A DNA stretch of 64,000 nt from contig CAMZMU010000111.1 of the NCBI GenBank assembly GCA_947311845.1, positions 9,304,626-9,368,625 of the forward strand, read 5' to 3'. This DNA comes from Poa pratensis (taxonomy: Eukaryota; Streptophyta; Magnoliopsida; Poales; Poaceae). Below, in pieces: positions 48,349 through 61,844 of this stretch (position 1 is the stretch's first letter; every line of letters starts with the position of its first letter). Position numbers and translations under genes: made by a program. Under the pieces are notes generated by a model that was given only the letters and a program-made list of their open reading frames with translations, was not told where the DNA came from and made no database searches.

Positions 48349-51044
48349 TCAAATTTAAACGATAGGCAAATGACGGAGTAGACTTCACTTTGGAGAGTCC
48401 AGACCGAAATGGCACGCTGCTCCATCAAATTTAAACGATAGGCTCGAATTTCATTCTAATTTAAAAACATTTTACAACCAAATTTAAATGAGGTGACCAC
48501 TTCCCTCACCTGCCGGTGAATCCTCTCCCGACGATGTCAGCAAGGCAGCCTGCTCAAGCATCCAAGGCGGCGGCTCCTACTCCTCCTCCTCTTCGTCTCA
48601 AGACGGAAGTGGTGGCGCCTATGCACGTGTGATCATGGTGGCTTAGGTGGTGACGAACAATTTTTAGCGAGGGCGAGATGGGAGCACGGGGGAGTTGACG
48701 GTACGACAAACCATTTTAAGAACAAGGACAATAGTATAACCGGTTGTTAGCTATAAGATGGTGTCATGTCACCTAATAGCCAACAAGTATAACGGAACTG
48801 CCTCACATACGATCTTTTCCTGTCCGATACATGTACGACTCTACGTGGCTACCTGCCGTTCCCTCAATGCCTCTTACGCTGGGACCACCAATGGCATCCA
48901 TGCAAGTTTGATGGATGAGTTGATGTGGATCCTACGAACGTCGGACACAAACTACGTACATATAGCATCGCTCCAAGTACAATAGTTGGCTGTAAATATG
49001 GACTACTTTATTAAGAGCTGGCCCACCTTACACTCTCAAGGTTGCCTAGGAGCGCGTGCTGCAGCTGGTTCTTATCCTACAGTCCGCTTCTCTTCTCTCT
49101 TCTATTCTCTCTCATCGAACTAAGCAAAAACTCAACATTTAAATCCTTACAACCTGACTCTATTATACTTACTCTAAAGGAATTTGAAGCTCGGCAGGAA
49201 AAAGTGGTGAGGACCAAACCACAAGGTCCAGGTGGATGGGAGACAAGCGCATGGGGGAATGGGCATCGCCCGACTGGGGAACGGAGTGGTTAGTTGGGAG
49301 CCATTATGGGCGTGTTTGGTAGCCCACCGACTCCCCAAGCAGGCCTTGCGCATGCAAAATTGACCATTTGGTTGCCTGCCCAACCCACCTTCCTGCATTC
49401 GCATCTTAAAGCACGCTGGTCCATGCTGAGGAGGAACGGCCGGTTTGACCATTTTTCCAGGGCCAGGGTGAGAAGAGCCTTCGTGCCTCTGGCCTGCACA
49501 AGATCCCATGTGGGTGGGATGCCTCATGGAGGCTAGGTACGTTCCCCTCACCTCCTCATCTCTTCCTTTGTAGGTGTTCCTATAATCCCTTCCAATACAC
49601 GTAAATATACTTCGATTCGAAATATTTTAAACACGAGATATGTTCGTACTGATGAGTAGGTTCCATTCAGGCGATCGATATCGAGTTTCGTAGACTCTAG
49701 CTTCTTAATTTTGGACCGAAGTTTGCACCATTTTTGGATGAATTTTGTCAAATTCGACGCACTCGGTCGACCGTTGGAAATTTCCTTTGACGCGTAGATT
49801 CATATTAACGTTCTGAACAACTTTCGTATTGTAAGTTTTCTATTTCGGCAGTCATATACGAGCAGATCTTGTACTTAACTTTGTAGGTGTTTAGACTGCA
49901 CTATTGTACAGTGTGTTCTTCAACCTCCGTAGCCGCCTTTCGCCGCCATGAACTGCACAGTCACGGCAATACCTGCTGCGCTTGTCGCCGTCATGAACTG
50001 CACTGTCACAACAATAGCTATTGCGATTCAACCTCCGTCGTCGCCGTTCGGCATGAACCGATCACAGGAGGTAAGATTCACCATGTAGACGTACTAGGAG
50101 GTGAGAGTATCTCGCGTGAAGATGCAACCACTATTCAACGCAGGCAACCAAACACAAAATACGAAATAAATATGCAAAAAAAATAAAACGATATGCAGGT
50201 AACAAAAGGGCTGCACAACATGGCTCAGGCCACGTTTTTCCGAAGCTAGGCCCAAGTGAGGAGACCAAAAACGATGCGAGTAAAAAAAAAGGACTTAAAA
50301 CAACGCGGGTCCTACGTGGTAGTGCGAAATGTCCAAAAATACAGGGGGTTTTCTGCAAAATTACGTGTCCACGTCAGCACACCTGCAACGGAAAACGGAC
50401 TGACATGTGGGGTTTGCGACCTGCGTGCACCAAAAGTCCAGTTGTGTGACCAAAAAATCACGTTCTCCAGTTGTGTGACTTAAGTGCACATAGCGGACGA
50501 GTTGTGTAACCGCCGGTGCCATTTACTCCGCTGGGGGCGCATTTTCATGTAGACACCATTGAGCGAATGGGAGGCTTATGGGGACGCGACCCGTTGCCGC
50601 AGCTTCTGGTGATATATCAGACTCATAAACTCACACAACGCCTACTACAAAATACATATGCCACAACATAAGGGCCTTGATATTATGCTGCTCAACTGCA
50701 ATGCCTTGCGGCATGATTTTAAGCATAGTTGCAGAAAGCCAAGGGAGCGCACCAACTTTGAACACAGAAGATGCACCATTGCATCTGAACATCTTATAGC
50801 TGATTCACTTCCATTTGTCAATATTAAAAGGACAAACAAACCTGTGTATAGGTCAATATCTGCAAGTCGATTGATGAGTGAGATCTACCTTAACCTAGAG
50901 GTGCACAGTTTCTTACAGTTCCCCGTACACATATATGTCCAGAGGCAATGTATCAAATCAAATCCCTGCTAGCATCCATATATTGACACGGTTCAAAACC
51001 TCCACGGCTTTCAAGTATGATGATATCAGCTCAGTCGTCCTCCA
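48349..51044. other. Intergenic DNA with transposon-like remnants; 3' flank of STE24
   Basis: 49309 begins GGGCGTGTTTGGTAGCC and 50147 has GCAACCAAACAC, which could be worn ends of one TIR element, but they do not match well enough to call. 50170-50520 resembles repetitive grass intergenic text. From about 50640 to 51044 is probably the 3' UTR and downstream flank of the STE24 gene on the minus strand. No other gene seen. Confidence 0.35.
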
Positions 51045-54000
51045 TTAGTTCTCTTTCTTGCTATCCAGATCTTCAAGAGCAGAGAGTCGTTCAACAAGGG
51101 GTGGATGGGAGTAGTGATATGCTGAATACCACGGATCTGTGTTCATTGCAGATAAGTTCTCTTCCTGAAATTTTCAAGAATATATAAAGTTAATTAACTC
51201 AAATCTTTGTACGGTAATACTTCCACAGCATGTGTATATCATTAACATAGATGAACAATTAATAGTACTCAAACAAGAAAGTTCACGAGAAGAGAGGCAA
51301 GGATGCTAGTAGTTCTCAAACAAATCCAGCAACGGATGTGGGAGAAAACAAGTGGCTTGATGGACCATCAATTATGGTCAGATCTTGACGGTGTCTATGT
51401 CCAGTCGACAAATAACACAGTACTTCCATGGTCAACTATAAAACCACAGAGTAAATAAGAAGGGCCTTCAGGCTTCAAATAATTACCTGTAGTTTAACAA
51501 GGGCTCCCCTGAGCTCAGGAGCATATCCAAGGTTCTTGGCAAAAGCATCAGCCTGGACATCAAAATCGGATTAGGTATGTGCAACCAAATGTTTCATATC
51601 TGGCAATGCAGAAAAAGTGAGACAAGAAGAAGAATGAACCTGAAATTCAAATGCTCTGCTGACAAGGTTGAGGCAAAAACTCAGAAGGTGTTGGACAGGT
51701 ATGATGGTGTGCTGTAAGGAAAACAATGTGTGTCAATCAAATAGCAGTGACTACAATGCTTGAAAGACAACTGAGGTTCAATTCATTTCAGGAAGATAGT
51801 GTTGCTAGGGCAGAACTTATCAACATATCTACAGGCAATAAACTATTAGCACAATAATACTTACAAAAATACATGAGCATAACATACCATAAAAATGATC
51901 AGTCCAATTATCACGGGCTGATCGTCGAAGCCAAAACTTTGAAAGAGATCTTTGGAATTCCTTACTAGAGTGTATCCTCCGAATTGCAAAAATGTAAGGA
52001 GCTGCAAGCAGAAAATAAGGTGAAGAAAATAATTTGAACATCAAAACAATGCTTGAGACGTTAGTTTTCTTTTGAAACAAAACAAATTTTAAATAGGTTT
52101 TCAGCAACTAATGCAATGGCGACACGAACTGATATTGTGATGCATTATCACACCAATTCTACCAGTAACACTAGAACACTGCACCATGAAGATGCCTACA
52201 ACGACATTCATGCTTAATAGTTTTCAGTGTCCTTTGGTGCTTATTTACGGATGAAAACTGATTTCCTTCTAATTTAAGCTAGGAATTATTTTGTTAAATA
52301 TTCCTCCATCTAATTAACTTCCCTCGTAAGTATAATCTAAGTAGCTACTCATTAGTCATTACTCATCACATCACATCCACTATAAGGATTAGCACCACCT
52401 ACAAGGGTCTTCATCAGAAGAAGTATGTTCCACTTTGTGCAAACTAAACAAGATACTTCGCTAGAAATAGTACTGCTTGAATTTTAATCAGATTTTTACA
52501 GTAGATGTGTCTATAAGCTGCTTGGAATTTGTAGACGCACTTCCCGATCAATTCCTCCGACCAAGGTTAATTTTGTTTCCTACCTCCTAATCCAGTAATC
52601 ATAAGCCAGCTGATGCAGCGTTATAAGGTCCTTCCGAGAAAAACAACAGCACAAGTCCTTTCAGGAACAAACAGAAGACTTCGGGGCTAAACCAAACTTT
52701 TAGGGCAGGTTCACTGGATGACTACCATATCTTTAGGTAGTGTTTGGTTGCTTGGATGAAGTTGAATAGGAGATGGGCATCCAGCTTTTAGAAACCATCC
52801 TTTTTGTTTTGGTTCGTTGGAGAGACAAACAGCATGAGAATGTCGCGATTGGGCAGATTGATGTTGTCCATCCATCACTGGTGTTCTGGGTTTGTAAATT
52901 TGGCGATGTTTTTCATTGCAACTGCATTTTTGTATAGGACCAGCATATGTGTTGTTTACGTTGCGTACATGGACAAAATAGCACTGCATTCTCATATTGT
53001 TTGTAAGGCTTGACCTTTTGAACGTTAGCATCATTGAGAAGTTGGCAGGAGTTAATACGCAACACTCAGCTCCTGTCCAACATTTATTTTTGGCGGATGA
53101 CTAATGTTTTGCACAAACTTATCCATACATAAGCACTCAAAAGTTATCACAATCCACCCCTCGTCACTCCAAGGCTCCAATCAAACACAATTCTGGATCA
53201 TCCCATCCACACCTATCACTCACACCAAACATACAATTAGCTCACCATTCACCAATTCAATCAACCTAACCCAACACAGAGTTGACTTGCCCCACTCGTA
53301 CCAACCTGGATGGCCATCTCCCATCCAACTTCTTGCATGTAACCAAATGCTACTTAGGTACCTACTATGCAAATGCTAATGCAACAAAACTAAATTAGTG
53401 ATTGGAATTAGTGATCTGGGTGATAAAATACCTGGACAGCCACAAAGGAATATGTAGTGTGATTGAGTTTCCAGTGCCCAAGCTCATGTGCAAGAACAGA
53501 AACTACCTCATTACTGGTACACTGAAACAAACGCAACAAAGTTAAGTACTCAAATTCATGCAAAATTGCAACAACAAAAAAATGAACCAAAGGTACAAAA
53601 ACCGTGATTTGTTTGAACCTGCTGAATCAATGTGTCATAAAGAACAATGCGCTTATTCTTGAAAAATCCATACATGTAAGCCTGGAAGAGATTAAAAGTT
53701 GAAATCATATTCGAGAAGTATCAATAACTACTTAGCAATGACACTAACTCCGAAAGTACAGAATCTAACATACATTACTGTGACTTGATCTGGTTGACCC
53801 ATCCACCACAAAAAGCTTTTTCAAAGGAAACTTGAGGGAATCTGCTAACTTCTCTATTTTCTCCCTGAGTGAACCTTCAGGAAGCTGTTAAAATCAGCAA
53901 CAATTATAGTTCAGTTTTACCATGAAGTTAATATGCAGATGCAGCTTCATTGCCTAAATCATTCTCACACAAAAACATATTGAACGACGCAAATACAAGG

Positions 54001-56685
54001 ATGCAGCACAGCAAGAAAGATACTCACAGGAGTGAATTTGTTGAACAGAGGAGCGATCATGATGGGGTAAATTGTCATCATCAGGAGAGCTAGCGCAAAC
54101 ATAAAACCCCAGAGATATATTGCTAGGTAAGGACCTCCATTCTGAAGCAATAGAGGTAAAAAACGATTAATCAAGTATTCAGGTGACTCAGTTCGATAAC
54201 ATATGACTTGTGATTCCAAAATCCAAAAAGGATTGAAAGGCAGATTTTATAAAGATGTTTGTTAGCATAATAATTAAGAATGGAGGGTGACACAACAGAA
54301 AAAAAATGAGGTACCTGTACTATAACGATGATAGCAGCCACAATTGGCGGTGCCAGTAAGATGGATAGAAAAATTCCCTTGATCATGTCCCTAATGAAGA
54401 GCCATATTGTTTGCTGAGGAAGGGTCAAAGCAAGAGAAATATCAGCATTAATACAAAATTATTATGTGCTACCAAGCACCGAATATCGGCACGAGTTTGT
54501 ATGTACGGGCATACGTACATACTCCTTAATCCCTCTAAGTTCACAAAAAAGAGCGAATTTGAAAAACATAGACATACCTTGTTAAAACCATGTCGAGTCT
54601 CGATAACAAATGTTGAATACAGAGAGAATGGTAAGTCCGTGATCTGTATTGCATCAAGTATGTATTAGGCTATCACATGTACATAAGAAGTTGCATCACC
54701 ATGAGAGAAAACATGGCTATGACTATAAGCACAGGCCAACATTACTGTTCAGGTGTTTCAGAAGCATTCAAAAAGAAAATGCTGATTAATCAACCTTACA
54801 GCTAAAGAATTAGAACTCTTGATGCATGCAAATATGAAGAAAATAGATGCATCTCATGTTATAAATCATAAGTTAACCCAACTAACGAAAATGTTGAAAT
54901 AAATAAGGGCTAGTAGTCTCTAATAAAAGCATAAATCTTTTCCACTGCAGTCCATTAAACATAGCTATTTTAGAATTGAAAACTGTGCTGGAGAGGAGTC
55001 ACAAGTATCTCCGCAGGACCAAAAGCAGCACACAGAAAGGCACAGCAAGGAGTTTATAGGTGTCACAATGTTATGAAATTAAGTCCTGAATTATACACAC
55101 TTTCCTACAACAGCTAGCATCATAGATGATCAAACATTTGGTGCTTGAGAGCTAAAGCCAAACAGTCAAGAGACTATTGAGGCAATATTAATATAACTGA
55201 ATATAAAAGGGGGAAAACTAATTAACACATATGGCATTCTAAAGGAGGCAAATAGATTGATGATACCTGTGACCAAACCATGACACCTGCTAAGAACGCA
55301 AGGGTATGTATTATCTCATTCTCTGCATTGAGGCCAACATTGGTTGCTAACTCTCCAGATTGCTTTAAAAGGAAGAGGGTAGTTAGAACCAGACTCTTGC
55401 ACAGAAAGGGTAATCAAAGCAAGTTGAAGACTTTCTTTTACCTTCCAAAACCAAGGAAGAACTTTATAGTAGAGTATTGTTATATCGAATACTATAGTGA
55501 CACCCTCACGTACAAAATTGAAATTACTACAAGAGGAAGTATACCTGTCAGTACAGTCACTCTAAAAAAGATACAGACAAGACTATATTGGAATACAGCA
55601 AATGAAATCAGTAGTCAGAAATGATTTATAAGCAAAGTATGGTTGCAAGAACTTAATAGAGTATTTTAAGCACCTTTTGTCGAGGCTATAAGCTCTTGCC
55701 TGCTCAAACTTTTCATTACTAATTACTCCTGCCAGGGATTTTGGCAACGTTGGCAATTTAAGGGCTCTATGCTGACGGATGTTAAGATACGTCTCAAATA
55801 TGTAATTGAGAATCATAAAGCCTGCAGAAGGGACATACAATGAGACGAGCATACCAGTAGTAAACAATAGACACAGTAACTAATAATGATGACAAGAAGA
55901 TTAAAAATACAAATCTTTATTTCGTACAGATGAGCCGTTGAAAATATGTGGACCAACCTATGCTAACACTATTCTAAGAAAGCTGACATTTTTTCGAGTG
56001 AAGTGCCATCACCTCCTATTACTTGTACTTAATTCAGAAAATATTTGATTCATTTGGTGCTAGTAAGTGATCATAAAGTTTACACAATATTCCATCTTGT
56101 AAAGTAACACTATAACAGAGGTTGAGAACATAAACAAGTTCATGCACAGGTTGATAACAACCACCCATCTCGGTCAGTTGATCCTAAATGACTTACAAGG
56201 TCACAAGGCAGCTTGCCGCTCATCTGACCTATAGTACTTACAGAAGGCCGTTCACTGTATTCCCAAGAAGAAACACTTACGCCAATTTTGATTTTGCGGA
56301 TGCTCCTGCCATTCTCAATACTCTGCACTATGAGATAACCCAATCTACCCAACACCACAGATCACTGCTCCCGATTAACATCAAAAGGCGAGGCTTTATC
56401 ACTGGATTAAGTCATTAAGATCACTCGGCTACGCTAGAGAAATCAAACTACCCAGCAGCCCACCACGCTGCCACACTCAAACGGCTCCACGGCACGGGCA
56501 AATCCAGCAGCGGAAAAACACCCGAACCCCCACTTAACCCCTAGGGTTTACACGCGGATCCCGCGCCAATCAAAATCCCATACGCCCCACGGATCGAGCA
56601 AGCAAACGAGCGAGAACCACACGGAATGGGCAGCGGAGGGAGGCGGAATCTTACAAAGGACGGCCTCCAGGTAGGGCAGCGCCAT
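51045..56685 (-). CDS. STE24: CAAX prenyl protease 1 (STE24/FACE1 zinc metalloprotease), intact
   Basis: Fourteen exons with GT-AG borders and matching phases: 56685-56655, 55821-55674, 55526-55442, 55362-55267, 54643-54578, 54413-54315, 54141-54028, 53884-53774, 53681-53619, 53521-53432, 52001-51888, 51711-51640, 51552-51487, 51164-51045. They give 424 residues, the normal length. The ER-membrane enzyme removes the last three residues of prenylated CAAX proteins. The zinc site HELGH is at residues 283-287 (53488-53474), and the third ligand Glu is in FEFQADAF (about 361). Also seen are several membrane segments (for example [18 protein letters not shown]), [19 protein letters not shown], the conserved [23 protein letters not shown], and C-terminal [18 protein letters not shown]. 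Start [10 protein letters not shown] fits plant relatives. No stop or frameshift was found. Intron 10 is enlarged by a transposon-like insertion. Confidence 0.95.
52740..53353. mobile_element. TIR DNA element in intron 10 of STE24 (about 614 bp)
   Basis: Flanked by the direct repeat TTAGGTA (52733-52739 and 53354-53360). The ends GTGTTTGGTTGC and, inverted, GTAGCATTTGGTTAC are related but imperfect. Internal inverted text (TGGATG...GAGATGG near both ends) supports a foldback element. hAT is most likely from the 7-8 bp duplication. It lies wholly within the intron. Confidence 0.5.
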
Positions 56686-59048
56686 TGGAGCCGGAGGCGG
56701 TGGGGGGATCGAGGGGCGAAGGCTGCTTGTGTCTGGAGCGAGGTTCCGATGCGGAGGGGTCGGGCATAAGACGAGGGAACAGTAGAAACCGGAGGCGAGG
56801 GCGGCGTGATGCGGAAAAGGGTAGGATGCCTCGGTTGCCCGGAGTTGGGGAAGGGAACTAGGAAAGGTATAAAATATGGCGTCTTCGGGGCTGCACTCAC
56901 ACGCCGGAACTTGGGGAAAAACTGCTTGACGGCCAGCAAGCAGGAGCGGCTTCATGTGGCCGTCAGGCCGTCTCGCCTCAACCAACTTTTCTGTTAGACC
57001 ATCTCCAAATAAACCAGGTTAATTTGCAGAGACGCGTTTTGACTCTATTAAATAAAATTAATAACATATTAAAACATTTTCAAAAATTCTGAATATTTTT
57101 TGTGAGGAACATATAAATGTTTTTTAAATATGTGTCAAGTTTCATAATGAAATATCATGTGTGGTGCTATGTGCAAAAATAACAAAATCAGTGCTCTAGA
57201 AAATTTGTTTTTGAAATTCTATTTTGGCCACGGATTTGTCTTTTTTGTACATAATATATTAAATCTCATTTCGCCACGAAACTTGACACGTATGTTGCAC
57301 ATTGGTATGTCTTCACCTCCAATTTTTTCAGAATTTTTAAAATATTTTACTATTTTTAAAATTTTGTTTAATATAATAGAAGCATATGAGCTCGGGAGAC
57401 AATGTGTATTTCTGACTAATTTGACTATATATTCATGAACACGTCCGGATATATTCGCGGATAGGGTCGACAAACCCTTAAATGTCCTCAACGGCAACCA
57501 CGCCCCTCACATTTGAGCCCTCAAATAAATAGGACACCATGCAACGTGGATAGATACCAAACTAGGTACTACGTTATACATAGCAAACGAAATTATGTAT
57601 AGTGCTACTCGTCGGAGGTAATTATTATGTTCGCGCTGGAGCCGTCAACCTCGTGGTCCTTAGTGGCGAACCCATCTGCTTGTCCTCATCCTCGTCGTCC
57701 TCCTCATGTATATCGTCCTCATCGGAGGAGAAGTCCTAGTACTCACCGCGAATGGCGTGGTTGCTCGGCGATGACGGCTCGGTCCACGGCTTTGTCCACG
57801 AGTTGCCGCAATGTGCTCCGCCTAGCGATGTGGAAATGCTCCTGCGCCTCGTCGAGGGACATAGGCACATATGAGCCTACGATGTGAGCGACACGCCCAC
57901 ATATGCGACCGTACATGGGGATTCATCGTCCCTCTCGTGGACGCACATCTCCGCCTTGAGTCCGCACGACGCTCCAGGGTCAGCTACTTGTACCACGTGA
58001 CCTTCCGACAAGGCATGGTGGCGACACTGGTGGATACGGACGGGAACAACGCTGCGCAACGGGGAGGGGAGGAAGTGAGCGGTTACGATTTGGTTGGCAG
58101 GGTAAATATAGCTAGGGAGGGACTCCTTGCGCGGAGCATCGGCCGGTGAGCATGCATGGGGATCTGGTTGAGTAACCATTTTCTGTCCTGGACCGTGTCC
58201 AGGTTGTTTGTCTCTATGTATAACGCAGAAGTGTGTGTGGGGGGGTGGGGGGGGGGTAGATTGATGCTCTTATAGCTTTTAGTTTTGTTTCTGTCGACAT
58301 TGTTGCTGATGATATGTTAGTAGCTTCAGGTAGGTAGATGTAGACATGTACCATTGGTGTTTGAACTTATTACCGATTTTTCTTTTAGTAGAGCTTCCTT
58401 TTGTAAACGAACCATTTTTAGTGAACTCAAAAACGACAAAAACAAAGCAATAAAGCGGATGTGCTAAGGCAAAACGGCTTTCGATTCACCACTTTTGTCG
58501 TCAAAGTTCCTATGGTACCCGTTCATATTTTGGTTTCCCCTTTCCCGAAGCCCATGTTTTTTTTGTTCTCTCTTTTACCCCTCAGCTGCTTTCATAATCA
58601 ACCATGTGGCGGTACAAATTACAAGGAGGCCCTTTTACAACGCTTGCCCTAATGAACCTAGAATTTGAAGATAAGGCCTCCAATCTTACAAACACACCCC
58701 TGATACAAAAAGTAAAAAAGTAATCAGGTACAGGGGCAACACCACCACCAGTCGCCGGCGATCTCCAGGTGTGAGTAGCACCGAAATCCGAGAGTGAAAA
58801 GCTCGGCGTCTCTCCTCCGGCGAAGCACCGCTGCCACCGGCCAGCACAAGGTCGCCGGGGACAAACCACTTGGCAACCAGGCGCCGTCGAGCTTCGGGAC
58901 AGGGCCAGAAGAGCCTCCACCATGGAGGCAGAAACAGGGCCGCCATGCGGGCCATAGATCGCGACGACAGTCAAGGTCGCCGCGTGAGTCGCACAAAGAT
59001 GCAGCAGGAACGGCCTCCCCAGCCCAGTAGTCACTGAGCGCCTCCCCC
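56686..59048. other. STE24 5' region and intergenic DNA
   Basis: 56686 to about 57000 is the likely 5' UTR and promoter of STE24 (minus strand). 57000-57460 is AT-rich. 57620-58160 is GC-rich, with acidic and basic ORF fragments reminiscent of the Harbinger-borne ORFs but too broken to align by eye. A G-rich patch occurs at 58240-58256. 58730-59040 is a GC-rich piece that ends at the Gypsy LTR. No gene is called. Confidence 0.35.
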
Positions 59049-60619
59049 TGATACGTCTCAAACGTATCTATAATTTTTGATGTTCCATGCTGATATTATA
59101 TCAATTGCTACATGTTTTGGTTACACTTTATATCATTTTTATGCATTTTCTGGGACTAACCTATTAACAAGATGCCACAGTGCCAGTTCCCTGTTTTCTG
59201 CTGTTTTTGGTTTCAGAAAATCTATTAAGGAAATATTCTCGGAATTGGACGAAACAAAAGACATCGTCAATAATATCACGAGGAGATCACGGAGTCCAAA
59301 GGGGAGTCGGAGCAGACCCACCAGGGGGCCACGCCACACTAGGGCGCGGCCCAGGGTGGGCCCGCGCCCCCCTATGGCGTGGTGGCCCCCTCGGCCACCG
59401 ACGCCGCCTCTTCGCCTATATATTCTCCGCGACGCGAAAACCCTATTACGGTCGATCATATTCCACGAAAAGTTCCGTCGCGGCCGTCATCGTCAATCTC
59501 AGATCGGAGGAGTTCTGAAGCTCTTCCCGGCACCCTGCCGGAGGGGAGATCATCACCGGAGGGCTCTACATCACCATGCCTGCCTCCGGAGTGATGCGTG
59601 AGTAGTCCACCCCTGGACTACGGGTCCATAGCAGTAGCTAGATGGTTGTCTCTCTACCTTGTGCCTCCATGTTTAGATCTTGTGAGCTGCCTAACATGAT
59701 CAAGATCATCTTATTGTAATGCTAGATGTTGTGTTTGCTGGGATCCGATGAATATTGATACCATGTTTATTCAAGTTGTTTATCTATGTGCTCTTGATCT
59801 TGCATGCTCTCCGTTGCTAGTAGATGCTTTGGCCAAGTAGATGCTTGTGACTCCAAGAGGGGGTATTTATGCTCGATAGTGGGTTCAGTCTCTAGATATC
59901 TGGATCAGTGACAGAAAGGTCTAAGATGGTAGATGTGCTGTTGCTACTAGGGATAAAACATTGGTGCAGTGTCCAAGGGCACTTGTATTGATTACATTAC
60001 ACACTTTACTTCATGCAATAATCTGTTGTTAGCAACTTAATACTGAACAGGATGCGGATGCTGCCTTGAAGGTGGATTATTTAGGCATAGATGCGGTTGG
60101 AATAACGGTCTATGTACTTTGTTGTAATGCCCAACTAGATTTCATAGTAGACATCTTGGCATGTATTGCATTGTTATGCCCTCTCTATTTGTCAATTGCC
60201 CAGCTGTAATTTGTTTACCCAACATGCTAGTTATCTGTTCTGAGAGAGACACCACTAGTGAACTGTGGACCCTGGTCCAATTTCCTCATACTGTTTACAC
60301 AACCTGCTGCAATCATCTGTTTCCTGTTACTTGCTGTGTTTCCTGCTGTTTTCCACACCATACGTTTAACTCTTTGTTTCTGCAAGACCGGAGAGATTGA
60401 CAACCTCTCTGTTTCGTGTTGGGCAAAGTTCTGGTTTGTGTCTGTGCAGATTCCACGTTGGTGCAAGCTCCCTAGCGCCAGGGGGAGTCAACATCAACAA
60501 CCTTCCGATAGATCGTCAAGTCCTACTGGATTGATAACCTTGGGTAGATTTCTCAAGGGAAAACTTCTGCTGTCTACATCATAACCTTCCTCTTGGGGTT
60601 CACCAACACGTAGCCATCA
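59049..60619 (+). repeat. Gypsy 5' LTR (about 1.57 kb)
   Basis: Starts TGATACGTCTC. The right end is placed at CATCA (60619), 10 bases before the primer binding site. The GC-rich middle (59290-59600) has short ORFs on both strands that I regard as non-coding LTR sequence. The start is firm; the end is uncertain by about 10 bases. Confidence 0.65.
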
Positions 60620-60629
60620 AGCTGTTTTC

Positions 60630-60647
60630 TGGCGCCGTTGCCGGGGA
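60630..60647 (+). other. Primer binding site TGGCGCCGTTGCCGGGGA
   Basis: This 18-base sequence is the standard PBS just inside the 5' LTR of many plant Gypsy elements, complementary to a tRNA 3' end. It confirms orientation and the LTR border. Confidence 0.8.
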
Positions 60648-60831
60648 CTTGGAGGCTATTGGAAAGGGGAGTCTCTCAGTTCCAATCTCTTTACTTTGTT
60701 TTTGTCTTGTTTTAGTTTTGTTTTGCTTGCTGTTAAAAATCAAAAACCCAAAAAAATTAAATTCCTGCATCTAGTTTTTAATTTCGAGTTGCCCTGCTGC
60801 TAAAGTTGATAGTCTTGCTCATGATGTTGAA

Positions 60832-61844
60832 ATGCTGAAAATAAAAGCTATTCCTAGTGATATTAGAGAGAGTAAAACACTCAATGCTATCCAAATTAAA
60901 ATTGATAATAACATTAGGATGCTTGCTGAACTTCATGAAAGATGGGAGAGAGAAGAAAGAGAAGCTGAAATTGCTGAACAAAATAGTGTTGTTAGAGTTT
61001 GCACTATTTTTACTAATGAAACAAATGATGCCTCACATGCTAATGCGCCCCCTACTGTTAGTGAAAAGATAATAAGTGTTGGAAATGTCTCTACTACCTC
61101 TACAAAAAGTTTAAATTGCCTGATAGCACTACTTTTGTTCCTAGTAAAAGTGCTGAAATTTTTAGAGGTGTTGGTGATAATTGCTCCATTGTTTTTTATG
61201 ACAACAACTTCAATTTCGAAAATTGTAACATAACTGAAGTCATCATGTTCTTGCAAAAGCTAGCTAAGAGTCCTAATGCTAGTAAAATAAATATGGCTTT
61301 TACTGAACATATTATCAAAGCTCTCATGCATGCTAGGGAAGAAAAATTAAAACTTGAAGCTTCTATCCCTAGGAAGTTAGATGATAATTGGGAACCTGTT
61401 ATTAAAATGAAACTGAGTGAGTTTGAATGCAATGCTTTGTGTGACCTTGGTTCTTGTATTTCGGTTATGCCTAAAAATTTATATGATATTCTCAAGCTTG
61501 CACCTTTGGAAAAATGTCATTTGGATGTTCACTTTGCTGATTCTTCTATGAAGAAACCTTTAGGAAAAGTTGATGATGTTTTGATAATGGTTAACAACAA
61601 TCTTGTCCCTGTTGATTTTGTGGTTTTGGATATTGAATGCAATCCTTCTTGTCCTATTGTTTTGGGAAGACCTTTTCTGAGAACTGTTGGTGCTGTTATT
61701 GATATGAGAGAGGGGAATATAAAATTTCAATTCCCACTCAAGAAAGGTATGGAACACTTCCCTAGGAAGAAGATGAAATACTCACATGATACTAGTGTCA
61801 AGACAAATTATGGTTTTGGATTTTCTGGTCTTGACAATACTTGA
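60832..61844 (+). pseudogene. Gypsy gag end plus aspartic-protease-like region, frameshifted
   Basis: The first frame (60832-61100) is a helical, charged Gag-type tail (MLAELHERWEREEREAEIAE). It shifts frame near 61105 at a run of A, and the second frame (to 61844) has a retropepsin-like fold pattern: LCDLGSCISVMPKNLY (the DLG[AS]S active-site variant of DTG), then HFADSSMKKPLG, VDFVVLD and CPIVLGRPFLRTVGAVID. This order is usual for plant Gypsy protease domains. The frame closes at 61844 with no polymerase downstream. Confidence 0.7.

Noticed and set aside
49309..50158. Possible TIR element (GGGCGTGTTTGGT ... ACCAAACAC)
   Set aside because: The ends do not match closely enough and no target duplication was found.
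57627..58149. Possible third Harbinger-borne ORF
   Set aside because: Similarity to the LPxxW-type ORFs was only impressionistic; many stops and no termini found.
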